A stretch of 64,000 nucleotides of DNA from an uncultured Bacteroidota bacterium (lineage in GTDB: Bacteria; Bacteroidota; Bacteroidia; NS11-12g; UBA9320): contig CAKZLB010000059.1 of NCBI GenBank assembly GCA_937124965.1, positions 1 through 64,000 on the forward strand. Reading direction: 5' to 3'. The notes under the pieces are model-generated. The model was not told where the DNA came from and made no database searches. It was given only the letters and a program-made list of their open reading frames with translations. This document shows, piece by piece, positions 16,329 through 25,560 of the stretch (position 1 is its first letter; each line of letters begins with the position of its first letter). A program made the translations under genes and the position numbers.

Positions 16329-16897
16329 TAATTCACGAAGACACACTCATCAGCGACGAACTTCTTCAAGAATTTTTCGCATGCGATGTACAAAAGTGCA
16401 AGGGTGCTTGCTGCATCGAAGGTGATAAAGGTGCACCAATTAGTCAAGAAGAGGTTGAGATAATTGAGTCTATTAAAGAAATTGTCTTTGAAGACTTATC
16501 GCAGGAACATATCGATTTTATTAAGGAAAACGGTTTTTATGAAAAAGACGACGACGGCGAATTGGTCACAACTTGCCTAGATGATGGAAAGTGTTGCTTT
16601 GTAATCGAGCAACCAAACGGCATCTTAAATTGTGGAATTGAAAACGCTTTCTACAAAAATAAAATAGACTTTATCAAACCAATAAGCTGTCATTTATATC
16701 CCGTTAGAATAAGAGAGTTTGACACGTATTCTGCCCTAAATTACCACCAGTGGTATTTATGTGGTGACGCTTGTAATAAGGGAGATAGAGAGCAAATTAA
16801 GGTGTATGAGTTTACCAAAACAGCATTAATTCGACGATTTGGTGAGGACTGGTATAAAGGTCTTGTTCAGATCGATAAAGAACTTAGCAAATCTTAA
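16325..16897 (+). CDS. DUF3109-family cysteine-rich protein
   Basis: This 190-residue protein has eight cysteines in family-typical groups: [11 protein letters not shown] near residues 19-29, CLDDGKCCF near 80-88, CGIENAF and [10 protein letters not shown], and [10 protein letters not shown]. The pattern suggests bound metal or an iron-sulphur cluster, as in related zinc/iron-chelating cysteine-rich families. The function is not established. It is translationally coupled to purE (ATGA overlap). Its stop shares a TTAA with the convergent TonB receptor stop. Confidence 0.85.
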   Translation: MIIHEDTLISDELLQEFFACDVQKCKGACCIEGDKGAPISQEEVEIIESIKEIVFEDLSQEHIDFIKENGFYEKDDDGELVTTCLDDGKCCFVIEQPNGILNCGIENAFYKNKIDFIKPISCHLYPVRIREFDTYSALNYHQWYLCGDACNKGDREQIKVYEFTKTALIRRFGEDWYKGLVQIDKELSKS

Positions 16898-19209
16898 AGT
16901 CTCAGTCCTAACTGAAAAATAATTGATCGTGGTGCTCCAATATCAGCTGGCCGAACCATATATTCAACATTACCAATATTATTTAACACAACTGCTAGTT
17001 TTAGTTTTGACGTAACCCGATAAGAAATTCGTGTATCTACAAGCCAATATCCATTAGGATTAAGGTCTAACCCCGTTTGAATTCCTGGGACTAAAATCGA
17101 AAAAAGATCGCTGACAAAAGCTTTATCAATATTCTGAATTTGACTTTGATACCTCGTGGACAATCCAATAGAAAAGCGATTTTTCTTATACGACACATCC
17201 ATTTTAAAACTACGTACATTTCTGTATTTTAATATATTATCAGTTGGATCTGAACTAGTGCTTTGGTAAGTCAGTTCATTGTTGAAGCTATCTTTTGCAA
17301 ACACAAATTGTGAAGAATCCATGGTTGGGAGGCTATACGTGTACCCTCCAAATAATGACAAGACACCTCGTTTAATTTTCATCTCTCCTACAAGGCTTAA
17401 ATCTATCCCTTTAATAGTTGTTTCACCTGTATTAATAGACTTAAAGCCAAGCCCATACCCATTAGACGCCGAATTATCTCTTGACCATTGTCCAAACGTA
17501 AACTCCATCATATTTTGATACGTCATTTGAAACAATGCAACATCAAAAAAACCTTTTATCTTCTTTGTTTTAAAGCCTTGTTTTAGGCCGAATTCCAGAT
17601 TATCGCCCGTTTCAGATTCAAGTTGCTCATTAGGATAAATAGAAACCAAGCCTACCGTCGTTTTGATATAGCTTTCTGCAATCGTTGGAAAGCGATACCC
17701 TTGACCATATGATGTCCGGAAATATGTTCCTTTAGCAATTTTGTAATTCATTCCAGCGCGATAAACTGGCTTAGACTCTTCATATTCATTAAGCGTGTAA
17801 TTTTCGTATCGTGATCCCATACTTGTGTTAATACGTTTGCTTGAGAACTCCAATTGTGCATATACTGCTTGGTTGTTCGCACGTTGTTCTCCGCTAAACA
17901 ACGGTGATTTAGTCGTTGTAGACATGATGGTTGCCCCATAAACAAACTTTAACATTTTTTTATAAATCGGCAGGTTTGATTGGTAATCGAAATAGAAGAA
18001 CTTACTGCTATTAGATTGATTGTTTGCCGTATCTCCATTATCAACTTGATTGTCTATCGATAAAAGTCTTCCTTTAAAGTTGTGTGCCCATTTTTTATTT
18101 GTAGTGTAGGAAAGAAAAGGGTCGATTCTGAACTTAGTCCCATTTGTTGTAGTCGTTTGGTCGTTAAATGCGTTATAAGCACTATCGTAGCTTTTCCAAA
18201 GAAGAAAAGATCCATTTTCTGTTTTTAGTAAATGACCTCTAACACCATAGTTAAACCTATTATTCACTCTTCTACGTATATCCAATCCAGCGTGAAGTCG
18301 TTTATCGAAATCTCCAAGCCGGTAACCTTCATCATTAACATATTCCAAGGTTGTTGTCAAGTCTATTTTTTTTATTCTTCTTGAGTCGATGAATCGTATA
18401 CCATTTTTTTTCAGCGAATTATCACTCCAGTTTAAACCTTCTCGCTTAGGTTTATTATAATTTCCAGTAAATGCAGTAACACGAGTAGATGGTCTTTGAC
18501 CTGGCCATGCTGTGCGAATATTTATCATCCCATTGAGTGCTGATGAGCCATAGAGAACCGAGCTTGCTCCTTTTACAACTTCCATATTTCTGATATTTTC
18601 AGTAGCAATAAAGTTCCATTGCACCGATCCGGCATCACCACTAATTAGAGGCATTCCATCAACAACCATCAATGAACGAGTGCCTGCACCATAGCTCCAT
18701 CCCGCTCCATTTCTAATATTAATTTGACCATCAGATATTGAAACACCACTCACTTGGTTTACAATTTCATCAATAGTTATCGGATTCTTATCGTGAATTA
18801 ACTGAGGGCTAACTGCTTCTACCGAGACGATTTGATTCTTCAGAGCTCTTTCTATTTTATCCGCTCCAATAACCGTTTGGTTTAACATGGTCTCATCTGC
18901 CGATTCCATAAAAATACGTGTCCCATTCTCGAAGCCTTTCGTTTGAATTAAATACTCTGAATAGCTGACATGCTTTAGTGTCAATTGAGATGAATTTGTA
19001 GTGATAGAAAAGTATCCCGTTGAGTCCGTTAAAACAACATTTAACCTTTCATTGTCTCCTGTTCCTTGCTCAGAAACATCATCAAACACTTCAACATTAT
19101 GGATTGGCTTTTTACTATCTAAATCAAACACAAAACCTTCAATGCGCTTTTGTCCATAAATGTTGCCATACGAGACGATAACTAGCAACGCAAGTAACCA
19201 TTGTTTCAT
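16894..19209 (-). CDS. TonB-dependent outer membrane receptor
   Basis: I start at 19209 (771 aa), giving the signal peptide MKQWLLALLVIVSYGNIYGQ. A carboxypeptidase-regulatory-like domain covers about residues 20-100 (IEGFVFDLDSKKPIHNVEVF), followed by the plug (ISIDEIVNQVSGVSI-like region, MVVDGMPLISGDAG, MEVVKGASSVLYGSSALNG) and a 22-strand type barrel ending in IIFQLGLRL. It should import a ligand with TonB-ExbBD energy; the substrate cannot be read and no SusD partner is adjacent, which argues against the glycan-type SusCD systems and leaves metal, haem, vitamin or siderophore uptake open. Confidence 0.93.
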   Translation of the reverse strand: MKQWLLALLVIVSYGNIYGQKRIEGFVFDLDSKKPIHNVEVFDDVSEQGTGDNERLNVVLTDSTGYFSITTNSSQLTLKHVSYSEYLIQTKGFENGTRIFMESADETMLNQTVIGADKIERALKNQIVSVEAVSPQLIHDKNPITIDEIVNQVSGVSISDGQINIRNGAGWSYGAGTRSLMVVDGMPLISGDAGSVQWNFIATENIRNMEVVKGASSVLYGSSALNGMINIRTAWPGQRPSTRVTAFTGNYNKPKREGLNWSDNSLKKNGIRFIDSRRIKKIDLTTTLEYVNDEGYRLGDFDKRLHAGLDIRRRVNNRFNYGVRGHLLKTENGSFLLWKSYDSAYNAFNDQTTTTNGTKFRIDPFLSYTTNKKWAHNFKGRLLSIDNQVDNGDTANNQSNSSKFFYFDYQSNLPIYKKMLKFVYGATIMSTTTKSPLFSGEQRANNQAVYAQLEFSSKRINTSMGSRYENYTLNEYEESKPVYRAGMNYKIAKGTYFRTSYGQGYRFPTIAESYIKTTVGLVSIYPNEQLESETGDNLEFGLKQGFKTKKIKGFFDVALFQMTYQNMMEFTFGQWSRDNSASNGYGLGFKSINTGETTIKGIDLSLVGEMKIKRGVLSLFGGYTYSLPTMDSSQFVFAKDSFNNELTYQSTSSDPTDNILKYRNVRSFKMDVSYKKNRFSIGLSTRYQSQIQNIDKAFVSDLFSILVPGIQTGLDLNPNGYWLVDTRISYRVTSKLKLAVVLNNIGNVEYMVRPADIGAPRSIIFQLGLRL

Positions 19210-19255
19210 AGGTATTATTTTTAGTAACTTCGTGATACACAAGTTTAGTAAAAAT

Positions 19256-19972
19256 ATGCGAGGGTCATTATTATTTATTTGGAGTATGTTAATTATAGGT
19301 ACTGGGTTTGCTCAAAACTGTATTCCAGACCAAAGCATCACGGAAGATGGATTTCATCCTAAAACTATAGAATCTGCTTATGTAGATGTGGATTACAAAC
19401 AAGTACTTCAGCTGCGGGTGTTTAAAGATACAACCGTAGTATTAAATGGAAACCCAGTTGTTGCAACGATTGATTCGATTGTTGTAGGGGATATTAAAGG
19501 ATTGCCAAATGGTTTTTACTACACTTGCTCTAGCAAGAACTGCGGTTTTATTCCAGACTCAACTGGTTGTGCTACACTTGAAGGAAAAGCCACTAAAAAT
19601 CAAGTTGGTGATCATATCCTAGAAATAGAAATAGAAATCTTTGCTAAAATATTTGGTTCAATTACAACGACACAAAAAGATACTTTACGACAATTTGTGT
19701 TAGTTGTTGAAGATTTAGCTTCAGTGGGAGAAATAGCAAAAGGAAAAATATTATACCCAAACCCAGCTATCAATGGAACTGTGTCAATTTCACAATCCAT
19801 ATTCAATAACATTTCTGAAATAAGCTGCGTGAATGCCCAAGGGCAAAATTTTGATTTTCAAATGGTTAACAATCAGTTAAAAATAACCAACGGCAGCTCA
19901 GGACTTTATACATTTTTAATTAAAACGAAATCAGGCAAAACCATTAGTCAGCGTATCTTGTTCACTGATTAA
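19256..19972 (+). CDS. Small secreted protein with T9SS sorting domain
   Basis: I start at 19256 (238 aa), because an ATG 96 bases upstream lies inside the divergent receptor gene. A signal peptide ends at TGFAQN. The middle contains a beta-rich domain with paired cysteines ([23 protein letters not shown], residues about 88-110) that I do not recognise. The tail from [15 protein letters not shown] is a type IX sorting domain. It is divergent from the TonB receptor gene with only 46 bases between, so common regulation is possible. mnmA follows after 10 bases. Confidence 0.75.
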   Translation: MRGSLLFIWSMLIIGTGFAQNCIPDQSITEDGFHPKTIESAYVDVDYKQVLQLRVFKDTTVVLNGNPVVATIDSIVVGDIKGLPNGFYYTCSSKNCGFIPDSTGCATLEGKATKNQVGDHILEIEIEIFAKIFGSITTTQKDTLRQFVLVVEDLASVGEIAKGKILYPNPAINGTVSISQSIFNNISEISCVNAQGQNFDFQMVNNQLKITNGSSGLYTFLIKTKSGKTISQRILFTD

Positions 19973-19982
19973 GAGTTATAAA

Positions 19983-21140
19983 ATGAAACGAGTCGTTGTT
20001 GGACTGTCAGGAGGTGTTGACTCATCAGTGGCAGCCTCTTTACTAATAGAGCAAGGGTATGAAGTAATTGGCGTCTTCATGAAAAATTGGCATGATACGG
20101 ATGTAACTATCAGTGACGATTGCCCTTGGGAAGAAGATAGCAAAGACGCATTACTCGTTGCCGAAAAGTTAAATATTCCATTCCAAACACTCGACCTCAG
20201 TGAGGATTATAAAAAGAAAATTGTTGACTACATGTTCGCCGAATATGAGGCTGGAAGAACACCAAACCCGGACGTACTGTGCAATCGTGAAATCAAGTTT
20301 GATGTTTTCTTAGACGCGGCTTTATCACTAGGAGCCGACTTTGTTGCCACTGGGCATTATTGTCGCAAAGACGAAATCGAAATTGATGGAAAGACTACCT
20401 ACCGACTTTTAGCTGGAAAAGATAAGAAAAAAGATCAGTCGTACTTCTTATGCCAAGTTAATCAATATCAACTATCAAAAGCATTATTTCCAATCGGCCA
20501 TTTAGAAAAGTCTGAAGTTCGAAAAATCGCGGAATCCAGTGACTTAATAACAGCAAATAAGAAAGACTCTCAAGGGTTATGCTTTATTGGTAAGGTGCGT
20601 TTACCAGACTTTTTACAACAACAATTAAAGCCTAAAACCGGCAACATTATCGAGATTCCTTCAGATAATCCAATTTACGAAAGATCAAAACAAGAGCACG
20701 AGGCTCTACAATATCATGAGAACGATGGGATTAAAGTTGGTGAACATGAAGGGGCACACTACTTTACGATTGGACAAAGAAAAGGATTAGGTGTTGGTGG
20801 AAAAACTGAACCACTATTTGTAATTGCAACAGACGTAACGTCTAATTCCATATACGTAGGTATGGGAGAAAATCATCCAGGTTTATATCGTAATGCACTA
20901 TTTATCGAGCGTAATGAGCTTCATTGGGTTAGAGAAGATCTAGGACTATCTTCAGGTAAGTCAATGCACGTGAACTGCCGCATACGTTATCGACAACCTC
21001 TACAATCTGCAAACATCACAATGGTCGATACAGGTTTGTTGATCAAATTCGAAGAACCTCAAAAAGCCATCGCTGCTGGTCAATTTGCTGCTTGGTATAT
21101 TGGCGACGAGCTTGTTGGTAGTGGGGTTATTTCTGCTTAG
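19983..21140 (+). CDS. mnmA: tRNA-specific 2-thiouridylase
   Basis: MnmA makes the 2-thio group of U34 in tRNA-Lys, -Glu and -Gln. The 385-residue protein has the PP-loop [15 protein letters not shown], the first catalytic cysteine in [12 protein letters not shown] and the second in [17 protein letters not shown], and the central HDGHH-like [16 protein letters not shown] segment. It begins 10 bases after the small secreted protein gene, so the two are probably co-transcribed despite unrelated roles. Its TAG shares the 4 bases TTAG with the convergent gene. Confidence 0.97.
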   Translation: MKRVVVGLSGGVDSSVAASLLIEQGYEVIGVFMKNWHDTDVTISDDCPWEEDSKDALLVAEKLNIPFQTLDLSEDYKKKIVDYMFAEYEAGRTPNPDVLCNREIKFDVFLDAALSLGADFVATGHYCRKDEIEIDGKTTYRLLAGKDKKKDQSYFLCQVNQYQLSKALFPIGHLEKSEVRKIAESSDLITANKKDSQGLCFIGKVRLPDFLQQQLKPKTGNIIEIPSDNPIYERSKQEHEALQYHENDGIKVGEHEGAHYFTIGQRKGLGVGGKTEPLFVIATDVTSNSIYVGMGENHPGLYRNALFIERNELHWVREDLGLSSGKSMHVNCRIRYRQPLQSANITMVDTGLLIKFEEPQKAIAAGQFAAWYIGDELVGSGVISA

Positions 21141-21946
21141 TCCCAGTGAAAACCAAAACGTATTTCAAAACGCTGATATCTTATCTTTTCTTCAATTCTG
21201 CTAGGAGTCTGTTGATTCATTTGGTAAATATACCCGTCATAAGCGGTAAACATCACCTGAGATTTATAACCAAATTCTATGTTCCAACTTCTTTTCAGAT
21301 TACGTTTTCGTGTAATTCCGAAATATGGATTAAGATAAACTCCACCCTTGACACTATAATTATTGTACCATCGGTATGCAGCAACGTTAGGAAATGCGTA
21401 TCCTATACCCAACCCGTAGTAAAGTGATTTACCTTGCGGCTTTAATCGCCCATAATAATCCAAGCCTATTGGTATTACATTGATATCTGGCCATAAATAA
21501 AACTCATACCCGCTACGAATTCCAACATGATGTCGATAACCAAAACTTTTTCCAGCTCCTACAAGCAACGAAAAACCTGCAACAGGGTCTCCATAATAGT
21601 CCAAACCAAGAGGTATTGATGCCGAAGAGTAAAAGTAGTATGCGGTATCGTTATATAATTCGTCTTGTTTTAGCGTTTTATGTACATAGTTTTTAGGAAT
21701 AGGAACTTTCGTTGTATTTGTTAAAAAATCCAACTGAGAAATATCTTCCCACTTAATTTTTAAAGTATCAGAATCGCCAACTATCACGTCAACTTGGTTT
21801 TGATAATCAATATGGAACACTTTTCCACTAATAATTACACCTGATTTCAAGACAATTTTAGCATTTTGTGTTTCAGTTTGACAAAAGACTATGCTGGTGA
21901 CTAAAACAAAAAATATAAAATGAATGACTCGTGATAATGAATTCAT
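21137..21946 (-). CDS. Predicted outer-membrane-type beta protein, copy 1 of a duplicated pair
   Basis: I start at 21946 (269 aa; signal peptide ending at SIVFCQ) rather than at an ATG 57 bases upstream, which would overlap the divergent gene. The N-terminal 70 residues ([40 protein letters not shown]) look like a small beta domain. The rest has alternating short strands rich in Tyr and Gly ([38 protein letters not shown]) and ends WD/FD-like, as in an eight-to-ten-strand outer membrane barrel. Function unknown. It pairs divergently with a LVIVD lipoprotein, an arrangement repeated just downstream. Confidence 0.75.
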   Translation of the reverse strand: MNSLSRVIHFIFFVLVTSIVFCQTETQNAKIVLKSGVIISGKVFHIDYQNQVDVIVGDSDTLKIKWEDISQLDFLTNTTKVPIPKNYVHKTLKQDELYNDTAYYFYSSASIPLGLDYYGDPVAGFSLLVGAGKSFGYRHHVGIRSGYEFYLWPDINVIPIGLDYYGRLKPQGKSLYYGLGIGYAFPNVAAYRWYNNYSVKGGVYLNPYFGITRKRNLKRSWNIEFGYKSQVMFTAYDGYIYQMNQQTPSRIEEKIRYQRFEIRFGFHWD

Positions 21947-21967
21947 AAAAAACGTTGTAAACTTTTT

Positions 21968-21975
21968 TAGATTTG
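21968..21975 (+). promoter_or_regulatory. -7 box of LVIVD lipoprotein copy 1
   Basis: TAGATTTG fits TAnnTTTG and lies exactly 17 bases before the ATG at 21993. The same octamer and spacing recur in copy 2. Confidence 0.6.
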
Positions 21976-21992
21976 AACAACTTCCGAAAGTT

Positions 21993-23219
21993 ATGCAAAA
22001 CATCAGGCTTTTAATAATTCTGCTATCGACATTTACCGTTGGTTTACTTTCTTGTGTAACAAAATGCGAACAAACAATATACTACAATGCAAGGATAGCA
22101 GTATATGAAAGCTTATCGAACATACGCAACACTGTTGAATTCTTACCACCACAAACTATTACACGTGTTGACCAAATGGCCGAGAATTCACAAGCTTACT
22201 TTTTATTAGAAAAAAACAAAGGTGTACATATAGTCAGAAAAACTAGCAGTTCTGCACTCACAAAAAGTGGATTTATTCGTGCAGATTTATGTTTTGAAAT
22301 TGCCAACGTTGGTGAGTACCTAGTGCTATTTCAAGCAAATGATGTTGTAACACTTGATGTGAAAAATTCGAATACTATTCAAGTTGTATCCAGACTTGAA
22401 AATATAATTAATAAGAGTTATGTCCGCAATGATTCATTTGTGGTTGGTTATGACACTGCTGAAGTGGTGAGAGTAATTCAAGACGCGAATTGTGGTAATG
22501 AGTATCTCAATATTAGCGAAATTGAAACGAACGAATTTAATTCATTTCCTCATGCAGCAGCTTCAAGTTTAAATTCAGAATTGTACATATGTGATAACAG
22601 AAACTTGATAGTTGTGAGCGCTGACTCAATGACTGGTTTACTTAGTTTCCGCTCCAATCAATCCATTGCATTTACTCCCTTGGAAAACCCCCACATTGCA
22701 CAAAACGCCAACACCATAATTGTTGGCAAAGCGAATTCAAGCCTAATTCCTTTTTCGATTGCTTCAAACCCGTTGTCGCCAGTGCGGTCGTCATTTTCAG
22801 TTCCAGGTGTGTTTTCTTGTGGCAAGTTTTACGTAATCAATAACCATTTGTTTTTTCCTGACTTTGTCGAAAACTTTGATAGAAACCGATGTTTCCCAAA
22901 TGGAAGTATGACCATTAGAAATATAAATGGTGGCGGCGTATTTGTGAACTTAGCACCCCAATTTGCAGAATCAAGGCACCTTTCGAATGAAGGAAACGTA
23001 GCACTTTTGAGTGATGGGAATGCGGGGTTTTTTCTATTGAATGTTGCAACACCACAGTTCTTCAATTTGTCTACAGACGTTTTAGGAAGCTTTAGTCAAG
23101 TTCATGCTAGTATTGCGTTGATGTCTAGTGGAAGGGCGTTGATTTGGGGAAATGACGGCTTGTTTTTATTTGATGTTAGTGACCCAACAAATATTATTCA
23201 ACTTGAAAAAGTAGAATAG
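21993..23219 (+). CDS. LVIVD repeat-type lipoprotein, copy 1
   Basis: From the ATG at 21993 (408 aa) the protein begins with a lipoprotein signal (VGLLSC, lipid at Cys). The opening after it, YNARIAVYESLSNIRNTVEF, and the repeats such as AYFLLEKNKGVHIVRK and GLFLFDVSDPTNIIQLEKV are typical of Bacteroidota LVIVD beta-propeller lipoproteins. It is predicted to be anchored in the outer membrane; function unknown. A longer frame from 21924 overlaps the divergent gene and lacks the promoter. The gene is similar to 24097-25320 along its whole length. Confidence 0.82.
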   Translation: MQNIRLLIILLSTFTVGLLSCVTKCEQTIYYNARIAVYESLSNIRNTVEFLPPQTITRVDQMAENSQAYFLLEKNKGVHIVRKTSSSALTKSGFIRADLCFEIANVGEYLVLFQANDVVTLDVKNSNTIQVVSRLENIINKSYVRNDSFVVGYDTAEVVRVIQDANCGNEYLNISEIETNEFNSFPHAAASSLNSELYICDNRNLIVVSADSMTGLLSFRSNQSIAFTPLENPHIAQNANTIIVGKANSSLIPFSIASNPLSPVRSSFSVPGVFSCGKFYVINNHLFFPDFVENFDRNRCFPNGSMTIRNINGGGVFVNLAPQFAESRHLSNEGNVALLSDGNAGFFLLNVATPQFFNLSTDVLGSFSQVHASIALMSSGRALIWGNDGLFLFDVSDPTNIIQLEKVE

Positions 23220-23243
23220 TCTATTTACAATTACAGGACTTAA

Positions 23244-24062
23244 TCAATCAAAACGAAGGCCAACACGTATATCAAAACGGTTAATCCTAATATCGTGTTT
23301 TAAACGAGCAAACATTGAGCTGTTTCGTCCTACGATTAGACCGTCATACTCTGCCTTAGCACGTTGAGATTTAAATCCAAATTCTACGTTCCAGCCAGTT
23401 TTTGGTGTGCCTTTCCCAGCAATTCCTATGTAAGGATTAAAAAAGACTCCTCCTCTTGTTTTAGAGTTCTCCAGCCATCGGTATTCGGTAAAGTGAGTAA
23501 AAGCATATCCTCCACTGACTCCGTAATACCATGATCGTCCTTGCGGTTTGAATCGACCGTAGTAATCTAACCCTACTGGAATAAAACTCATGTTAGGCCA
23601 TTCGAAATATTCATAACCTGTCCGCAGTCCGATGTGGTGTCTGTAATTAAACCCTTTACCCACGGTAACTAAAAGCGAAAAACCAGCAGACATATAGTTT
23701 GAAAAACCAAAGTCATTTGGAACTCCAATAGATAGGTTGCAGTAATAGGATGTGTCTCTAAATTTGGAGTTTCTTTTTTTTTCAGACAAATTTTTTCTCC
23801 AATCAGGTTCGTCAATTTTCAGTCTTGAATACTTGATGTCATCTATACTATCCCAAGGTATTGTGGTTGTATCTTTTATACCTGTTAATACGTCTACGTA
23901 GCTATATTTAACAACTTTTAGTACTGGCCCTTGAACGATTTCCCCAGAATTCAAAAACACTGTAGCAATTTGAACTTCATTTTGGCTATAGGCACGAGAC
24001 TGAATGAAAATGACCAAAACCAATGGGACGAGTTTGAGCAGAATAATTTGGAAGAACTTCAA
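23244..24062 (-). CDS. Predicted outer-membrane-type beta protein, copy 2
   Basis: This is a paralogue of the gene at 21137: GLDYYGRFKPQGRSWYYG, YRHHIGLRTGYEYFEWPN and a start domain with VFLNSGEIVQGPVLKV match it in order. The only ATG in frame (24107) would overlap the divergent lipoprotein gene and its -7 box. I therefore prefer the TTG at 24062 (about 272 aa), which gives the signal-like MKFFQIILLKLVPLVLVIF and a cut near AYSQ; this start is uncertain. A barrel-type outer membrane location is inferred from strand pattern; function unknown. Confidence 0.7.
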   Translation of the reverse strand: MKFFQIILLKLVPLVLVIFIQSRAYSQNEVQIATVFLNSGEIVQGPVLKVVKYSYVDVLTGIKDTTTIPWDSIDDIKYSRLKIDEPDWRKNLSEKKRNSKFRDTSYYCNLSIGVPNDFGFSNYMSAGFSLLVTVGKGFNYRHHIGLRTGYEYFEWPNMSFIPVGLDYYGRFKPQGRSWYYGVSGGYAFTHFTEYRWLENSKTRGGVFFNPYIGIAGKGTPKTGWNVEFGFKSQRAKAEYDGLIVGRNSSMFARLKHDIRINRFDIRVGLRFD

Positions 24063-24071
24063 ATTTGCAAT

Positions 24072-24079
24072 TAGATTTG
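24072..24079 (+). promoter_or_regulatory. -7 box of LVIVD lipoprotein copy 2
   Basis: TAGATTTG again precedes the ATG (24097) by exactly 17 bases, as in copy 1; conservation between the duplicated copies supports it as the real promoter element. Confidence 0.6.
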
Positions 24080-24096
24080 ACCGAAGCGTGAAAGTT

Positions 24097-25320
24097 ATGA
24101 AAAACAATGTTCTAAAACATAGTATTGTATTTTTTCTAGTTTTTTATTTACAATCTTGTCGGACCGATTGTGATCAGCGGGTATATTTCACAACTCAAAC
24201 TCCCATTTATAATAGCCTTTCTAAAATACGGAAATCGATTGAATCTGCGGACCCTAAAGAGATAATTTCTGTAGATCAAATAGTCGCTACAACAAATGCA
24301 TTTTTTCTACTAGAAAGAAACCAAGGCATTCATGTTCTGGAACGAGTAACTGAAAACAGTCTTAAAAAGCTTTCGTTTATTAAGGCTCAAGCCTGTTTAG
24401 AGGTCTCTCAACGATTTGGGTTCCTGATTGTTTGTCAAGGTCCCGACATTGTAACATTGGATATAACAAATCTCAGCCAAATTCGGGAGGTTTCAAGACT
24501 CGAGAATGTTATGAATATGAGCTACATTAAGAGTGATTCTTTTATTTCGTATTATGAAAACCGTGAGGTTGAAAAGGTTTTACCAGATGATTGTGTAGAG
24601 GACGAAATTAAATATGTAAATGTCGAAGATTTAGCAAACCCTCTTAAACCGCATGCCTCAAATTCCGCATTAAATAACAATATCTATGCATGCGACAATG
24701 ATCGCCTTGTCAACGTGCAAATAGACTCTCAGAGTGGTGACTTACAATTAATAAAAAACATAAATCTTGGTTCGAACCGATTTCGAGACGCCTCAAACAT
24801 TAACAATGGTAAATACTTGGTAATCGGACATGCAGACAATGTATTAATTCCATTTTCATTACGCAATAGTAATGGCACGCCAGAGCTGTCGACATTTGCA
24901 GTACAACCTTCCAATACTTGTGGAAATACGTACCTTATTAATGATTATTTATTTTACACTGGAAGCCCAGAAAACATTGCAAATCGCAGTTGCAATGGAA
25001 AGAATTACTTATTTATTAGAAATTTTGGCAGTGGTTCAGCTGGTTTTCATAAAGCCCACATATTTACTCAACCATTTCATTTGTCAACTCAAAAAAATAC
25101 ATCATTGTTAAGTGATGGTGCTGGTGGTATTCATCTATTGGACGTTTCAAATCCAGCATCATTTGAGTTAACTAAGGATGTTCTTGGATCGTATAAGCAA
25201 ATTAACGCTCAAAAAAGTTTATACATTGGCGACATAGCCTTGGTTTGGGGAAATGAGGGACTATTTCTTTTAGATTTAAGCAACCCTAGCAATATAGTCT
25301 TACTTTCAAAAATAGAATAA
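24097..25320 (+). CDS. LVIVD repeat-type lipoprotein, copy 2
   Basis: From 24097 (407 aa) the signal ends in the lipobox LQSC. After it, YNSLSKIRKSIESADPKEI and NAFFLLERNQGIHVLER line up with copy 1, and the C-terminus GLFLLDLSNPSNIVLLSKIE is nearly the same as in copy 1. LVIVD-type propeller lipoproteins of Bacteroidota are of unknown role. Together with the divergent barrel-like gene it forms the second unit of a duplicated two-gene block; the copies differ by many substitutions, so the duplication is not recent. Bases 25321-25539 after it hold no recognised gene. Confidence 0.82.
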   Translation: MKNNVLKHSIVFFLVFYLQSCRTDCDQRVYFTTQTPIYNSLSKIRKSIESADPKEIISVDQIVATTNAFFLLERNQGIHVLERVTENSLKKLSFIKAQACLEVSQRFGFLIVCQGPDIVTLDITNLSQIREVSRLENVMNMSYIKSDSFISYYENREVEKVLPDDCVEDEIKYVNVEDLANPLKPHASNSALNNNIYACDNDRLVNVQIDSQSGDLQLIKNINLGSNRFRDASNINNGKYLVIGHADNVLIPFSLRNSNGTPELSTFAVQPSNTCGNTYLINDYLFYTGSPENIANRSCNGKNYLFIRNFGSGSAGFHKAHIFTQPFHLSTQKNTSLLSDGAGGIHLLDVSNPASFELTKDVLGSYKQINAQKSLYIGDIALVWGNEGLFLLDLSNPSNIVLLSKIE

Positions 25321-25539
25321 AGGGCGTGACAGTTGAAAAATCCCTAAAAAATAGGATTTGGCCTCTAACAACATCGCAACCTTCCACCGTTCGACCGAAG
25401 TCTCTTTTACAAAGTAAATGAGGCCTGGTTTTGAAATGCTAGTTAAGCCGGTAAAGTATAAGTGTTGAATTTTTCAATCTTTGCCGACGCCCAAGTCAAA
25501 GGTAAGTGAATTGTTAGTTTTCCTTGAGCAATAAATCAA

Positions 25540-25547
25540 TATTTTTG
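25540..25547 (+). promoter_or_regulatory. -7 box of the family 2 glycosyltransferase
   Basis: TATTTTTG fits TAnnTTTG and ends 13 bases before the ATG at 25561, which favours that ATG over the GTG at 25555. Confidence 0.45.
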
Positions 25548-25560
25548 TCATTCTGTGACA

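Noticed and set aside
24063-24107. ATG start for the second barrel-like gene
   Set aside because: It overlaps the divergent lipoprotein start and promoter and gives a poor signal peptide; kept as an alternative.
25321-25539. A small RNA or gene in the gap before the glycosyltransferase
   Set aside because: No open frame, promoter-terminator pair or clear hairpin could be recognised.
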